A DNA stretch of 8,019 nucleotides, taken from positions 1 through 8,019 of the forward strand of contig JAEHKQ010000099.1 of the NCBI GenBank assembly GCA_016838795.1. The letters run 5' to 3'. The notes beneath the pieces were generated by a model, which saw only the letters and a list, made by a program, of their open reading frames with translations, was not told the origin of the DNA and did no database searches. A program made the position numbers and the translations under genes. The DNA is from Nitrosopumilales archaeon. GTDB lineage: Archaea; Thermoproteota; Nitrososphaeria; Nitrososphaerales; Nitrosopumilaceae. Below, piece after piece: positions 5,665 through 8,019 of the stretch (position 1 is its first letter; each line of letters opens with the position of its first letter).

Positions 5665-6718
5665 AATAAAGATTGATCCAAAAATTTTAGGAGAGATTCT
5701 AAAGTTTGGAAAAAACGTTATAGAAGCACCAAAGCTTATTGCAGCTCCTGATGAAATCAAATTAGAAACGACCCCATATGATGTTGTACACAAAGAGGAC
5801 AAGGTCAGATTGCTCCATTACAAACCAACTACAGAAAAGCAATCACACATTCCATTAGTTATTGTATATGCCCTTGTCAACAGATATCACATCTTGGATA
5901 TTCACCCGAAAAAAAGTTGGGTCCGAAATCTACTAGATCAAGGCCTTGAAGTGTATATGATTGATTGGGGAATGCCAACAAACATGGACAAGTATTTGGA
6001 TTTTGATGATTACGTAAATGGTTATCTAGATAATTGTGTGGAATTTGTCAAGGATGAGGCAAATGTAGACCAGGTATCCCTACAGGGATATTGTACTGGT
6101 GGAACAATAGCTACTGTATATTCATCATTACACCCAGAAAATGTCAAGAACTTTGTTGCCACCGCACCTGTAATTGATGGCTGGCGCGATACCACAGTGA
6201 TTAGTAATCTGGCCAAGCACATCGATGTCGATCAGATGGTTGACAGTATTGGTAACATGCCGCCAGAATTCATGTATTATTGCTTTTCTATCTTGAAACC
6301 ATTTGAACAGGGAGTTGAAAAGTATGTGAAACTTTTCCAAAATATTGAGGACAAGAATTTTGTTGATAATTTTATGCGAATAGAAAAATGGCTCAACGAT
6401 ACCCCACCAATTCCGGGGGAGTTGTTCAAGCAGTGGATAAAGGACATTTATCAAGAGAACCTCCTCATTCAGAACAAGATGTACGTAGGTGGGAAGCAGA
6501 TCTCTCTCAAAAACATCAAGATGTCGTTATTCACCCAGGTTGCTGTTGGTGACCATCTGGTATCCCCAGAGTGCAGTATGCCACTTCACTATGCTGTAGC
6601 CAGCGAAGACAAAACACTTCGAATTTACCCAACTGGACATGTTGGAATGATTGCAAGCTCATTCTCGCAGAGAAAAGTTCTACCCGAGCTGGGTCAGTGG
6701 CTAAAAGAAAGATCTTAA
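5654..6718 (+). CDS. phaC: PHA synthase class III catalytic subunit PhaC, start unusual
   Basis: PhaC polymerises (R)-3-hydroxyacyl-CoA into polyhydroxyalkanoate on the granule surface, releasing CoA. It is an alpha/beta-hydrolase fold with a cysteine nucleophile in the lipase-like box GYCTGG. Counting from CTG 5654 the triad is C147, D300 (VGDHLVSP) and H329 (TGHVGM), two residues below the C149/D302/H331 I recall for Allochromatium vinosum PhaC. VYALVNR and DWGMP are also class III signatures. The protein would be 354 residues, the usual class III size. The first ATG/GTG/TTG in frame is TTG 5810, but that would remove about 52 residues, including KIDPKILGEIL and the TPYDVV strand that align with known PhaC. 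An in-frame TGA at 5645 limits the start to 5648 or later, so it is CTG 5654, another rare codon, or hidden by a one-base error (see findings). It follows phaE in one operon. Confidence 0.92.
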   Translation: MASEIKIDPKILGEILKFGKNVIEAPKLIAAPDEIKLETTPYDVVHKEDKVRLLHYKPTTEKQSHIPLVIVYALVNRYHILDIHPKKSWVRNLLDQGLEVYMIDWGMPTNMDKYLDFDDYVNGYLDNCVEFVKDEANVDQVSLQGYCTGGTIATVYSSLHPENVKNFVATAPVIDGWRDTTVISNLAKHIDVDQMVDSIGNMPPEFMYYCFSILKPFEQGVEKYVKLFQNIEDKNFVDNFMRIEKWLNDTPPIPGELFKQWIKDIYQENLLIQNKMYVGGKQISLKNIKMSLFTQVAVGDHLVSPECSMPLHYAVASEDKTLRIYPTGHVGMIASSFSQRKVLPELGQWLKERS

Positions 6719-6764
6719 AAAAAATTGTAAAAAAGGGAAAAATAGATTTGGAGTTGAAATCCAA
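6719..6764 (-). terminator. Terminator of the phaR-phaP operon
   Basis: Just after the phaP stop, the minus strand has a small hairpin (TTGGA/TCCAA at 6748-6764, 7-base loop) followed by several T-runs (A-rich on the plus strand, 6719-6743). Oligo-T tracts terminate archaeal transcription. The gap between the convergent phaC and phaP stops is only 49 bases, and no equal T-tract is seen for phaC. Confidence 0.5.
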
Positions 6765-6767
6765 TAT

Positions 6768-7199
6768 CTAGTTGTTTCTGTTAGTAAATGCAGAAAGACA
6801 GGATTGTAGTATGTTCTTGTTTAAATCAGCGAATGCTTTTGCATTATCGTTAAATGTCTTGATGTTTTGCTGTGCTGCGTCGATAGTTGCAAGTGCAATC
6901 TGATTTTGTATTGTAGATGCCTTTACTAGTTCTTCTGTGGTATCACGTACTACTTTTAGTGCTGCTTCAGGAACGTTGGTTGTGATTCCTGCTTTTCTTG
7001 CAAATTCTTTTTGTAGTGCGACTGAAGAGTTGAATATGTTCTCAACTGCTTGTAAGTATTCCTGTTGTACGTTAGTAACTGATTGATGATAACGTGGTAC
7101 CTGCTGTCTTATACCATCGAAAAGCTTATCGATATTTTGCTGGTATACACCATAAATATCTTTTACAGTGCTTTGTGTTTTCTGCTCGGTTGTACTCAT
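6768..7199 (-). CDS. phaP: Phasin-like PHA granule protein (PhaP-like)
   Basis: Phasins coat the PHA granule surface and control granule number and size. This 143-residue protein is almost wholly helical, without a signal peptide or membrane segment. It has amphipathic heptad patterning in YGVYQQNIDKLFDGIRQQV and an Ala/Gln/Asn-rich second half (IQNQIALATIDAAQQNIK), as in the phasin superfamily. I see no catalytic motif. The identity rests on composition plus context: convergent with phaE-phaC and second in an operon with a PhaR-like gene, as in the haloarchaeal phaR-phaP-phaE-phaC cluster (from the literature on Haloferax mediterranei). Its ATG overlaps the upstream stop by 4 bases (ATGA, 7196-7199) and is preceded by a perfect ribosome-binding site, so the two are translationally coupled. 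Sequence divergence makes the phasin name an informed guess. Confidence 0.75.
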   Translation of the reverse strand: MSTTEQKTQSTVKDIYGVYQQNIDKLFDGIRQQVPRYHQSVTNVQQEYLQAVENIFNSSVALQKEFARKAGITTNVPEAALKVVRDTTEELVKASTIQNQIALATIDAAQQNIKTFNDNAKAFADLNKNILQSCLSAFTNRNN

Positions 7200-7618
7200 T
7201 TTTTCACCTCCTTATTTTTTGATTTTTTTCCTAAAGGGAGAATCATGACTTGAACCAAGTCGCCTTCCCTTAATCCTAAGGCGTCTCTTTCAGCCTCTGG
7301 AATCGAAATTCTTCCGTTGGTTCCAACGGATGTTTTGTAAGTTCCCCAATTCATGAAATTGGGCATGATTTGACCCATGTTGAAAAGGGTGTCCATTCCC
7401 TTTGCTTGGAAGTTTGCAAAATTTTTCATTACATTTGTTTGAGTTTCAGTAGCCTTATCGGTGATCTCCTTTAGTGCCTCAACTGGATTGAATTCCTGGA
7501 CTCTGTTTCCCATAAAGACTCCAAAGTTTTTCATAAATTCTGTTTGAGCTTTACCGCTTTTTTTGATCCATTCCTTGAACATTTCTGTGGGGTCGTATTG
7601 GTAATTATTACCACTCAT
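7196..7618 (-). CDS. phaR: Phasin-like protein fused to an AbrB/SpoVT DNA-binding domain (PhaR-like)
   Basis: This 140-residue protein is a fusion. Residues 8-77 are two tandem 35-residue helical repeats: each starts [YF][DN]PxE then KE, and later has QTxxMKNFxxF (8-42 and 43-77). Together with the M/F/N-rich FNMGQIMPNFMNW they look like a granule-binding, phasin-type region. Residues about 94-129 form an AbrB/SpoVT swapped-hairpin domain (SVGTNGRISIPEAERDALGL, then EGDLVQVMI). A similar layout is known for haloarchaeal PhaR, which sits on PHA granules and represses its own phaRP operon; family assignment is from memory. A lysine tail ends it. It is first in the operon with phaP (4-base overlap) and has a good TATA box 27 bases upstream of its ATG, implying a leaderless mRNA. 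A 10-bp inverted repeat covers its start region and may be its operator. Confidence 0.82.
   Translation of the reverse strand: MSGNNYQYDPTEMFKEWIKKSGKAQTEFMKNFGVFMGNRVQEFNPVEALKEITDKATETQTNVMKNFANFQAKGMDTLFNMGQIMPNFMNWGTYKTSVGTNGRISIPEAERDALGLREGDLVQVMILPLGKKSKNKEVKK
7204..7211 (-). promoter_or_regulatory. Strong Shine-Dalgarno for phaP
   Basis: The minus strand reads GGAGGTGA, a full match to the archaeal anti-Shine-Dalgarno, 4 bases before the phaP ATG at 7199 and inside the last codons of the PhaR-like gene. It fixes the phaP start. A strong site on the second gene, against a probably leaderless first gene, could give more phasin than regulator. Confidence 0.8.
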
Positions 7619-7643
7619 AGGTAATAGTAGGGAATGAGTGGTA
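7609..7643 (-). promoter_or_regulatory. Perfect 10-bp inverted repeat over the phaR start, candidate operator
   Basis: TACCACTCAT (7609-7618) and ATGAGTGGTA (7634-7643) are exact reverse complements with a 15-base spacer. The proximal arm contains the start codon; the distal arm runs into the TATA box. Arm centres are 25 bases apart. A second palindrome, GGTAAT-T-ATTACC (7600-7612), overlaps the proximal arm, and GGTAAT recurs at 7620-7625. A dimeric AbrB-type repressor bound here would block initiation. Confidence 0.5.
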
Positions 7644-7649
7644 TATATA
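7642..7649 (-). promoter_or_regulatory. TATA box of the phaR-phaP operon
   Basis: TATATATA is centred about 27 bases upstream of the ATG at 7618. This is the clearest TATA box in the window and predicts a leaderless transcript. It overlaps by two bases the distal arm of the inverted repeat at 7634-7643. Confidence 0.65.
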
Positions 7650-7661
7650 GACTTCGGTTGG

Positions 7662-8018
7662 CTATTCCCCCAAGAATTCTATTACTACTCTAGCGAACGA
7701 TTCTGGATCATCAACATATGGTGTATGGCCACATCCATCCATTCTAAAAAATCTGCAGTCCTTTATAGCAGCTACAAAACTATCTGCGTGTTTAATTGGT
7801 ATTACGGGATCCAAAGCACCCCAAATTATCAGGGTGGGTGCGGTGATTGATTTAAGCTTGGTTATAATTTTTTTAGCATTTCTTAATCCCAACAGAGTCG
7901 ACATGAATGCCATCTTTGCGTTTGGAAGATTCATTCTTTCTACAAATCCTGTAATTATTTCAGGTGCTATCTCTTGTTCAGGAGTCGCCATCATTTCAAA
8001 TGCATTCTTTGCACTGTC
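7662..8018 (-). CDS. Alpha/beta-hydrolase, N-terminal part cut by window edge
   Basis: Only the C-terminal 118 residues are present; the frame is open to the right edge, so the ATG at 7994 is internal. The segment ITAPTLIIWGALDPVIPIKHAD carries the acid residue (ALDPVIP), and GCGHTPYVDDPESF carries the catalytic histidine of the alpha/beta-hydrolase triad. The nucleophile elbow would be beyond the window. Helical cap residues lie before the acid strand. The family includes esterases, carboxylesterases, PHA depolymerase-like and many other hydrolases, so the substrate is unknown. It ends 43 bases before the phaR ATG on the same strand, but phaR has its own TATA box, so co-transcription is not needed. 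A PHA-related role, such as mobilising polymer or oligomers, is inference from position. Confidence 0.85.
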   Translation of the reverse strand, partial: DSAKNAFEMMATPEQEIAPEIITGFVERMNLPNAKMAFMSTLLGLRNAKKIITKLKSITAPTLIIWGALDPVIPIKHADSFVAAIKDCRFFRMDGCGHTPYVDDPESFARVVIEFLGE

Positions 8019-8019
8019 C

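Noticed and set aside
6022..6764. Several open frames antisense to or shifted from phaC
   Set aside because: All overlap phaC, whose catalytic triad and length are convincing.
7638..7850. Plus-strand open frame of 70 codons over the hydrolase end
   Set aside because: It is antisense to conserved hydrolase motifs and to the phaR promoter.
1..8019. CRISPR array, insertion sequence or integration site
   Set aside because: No regularly spaced repeats, transposase, integrase or terminal inverted repeats were seen.

Overview
The window looks like chromosomal DNA from an ammonia-oxidising archaeon of the Nitrososphaerota (Thaumarchaeota), most likely near Nitrosopumilus. The evidence is an AT-rich sequence, a TFB-type archaeal transcription factor, several starts with TATA-like boxes about 27-33 nt upstream (leaderless or near-leaderless), the 'NNAKWW' repeat I know from secreted thaumarchaeal proteins, and a short archaeal-type PhaE. 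This placement comes from remembered family features; no search was run.

Left part (1-4400). A biotin-protein ligase/repressor (birA), cut at the left edge, converges on a small coiled-coil protein with an extremely lysine-rich tail. Next come a secreted TPR/zinc-metalloprotease protein and a transcription factor B. TFB converges on a five-helix membrane protein of unknown function. A 242-base gap (4401-4642) holds no gene I can defend, though a T-run there could end a small RNA.

Right part (4643-8019). This is a polyhydroxyalkanoate (PHA) locus. A small conserved archaeal protein diverges from phaE-phaC, the two subunits of a class III PHA synthase. phaE-phaC converges on a two-gene operon on the minus strand: a phasin-like granule protein with an AbrB-type DNA-binding domain (phaR-like), followed by a phasin-like protein (phaP-like). 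An alpha/beta-hydrolase, cut at the right edge, lies just upstream of phaR on the same strand. PhaE and PhaC should polymerise hydroxyacyl-CoA. The two phasin-like proteins should coat the granule, and the AbrB fusion could report granule surface back to its own promoter.

Points of most interest: a perfect 10-bp inverted repeat spanning the phaR start codon and reaching its TATA box; a tandem 35-residue repeat in the PhaR-like protein; a PhaC whose conserved N-terminus has no ATG/GTG/TTG start, implying a CTG start or a one-base deletion; a TATA-like box almost equidistant from two divergent starts; and a secreted matrixin-like protease built on TPR and NNAKWW repeats.
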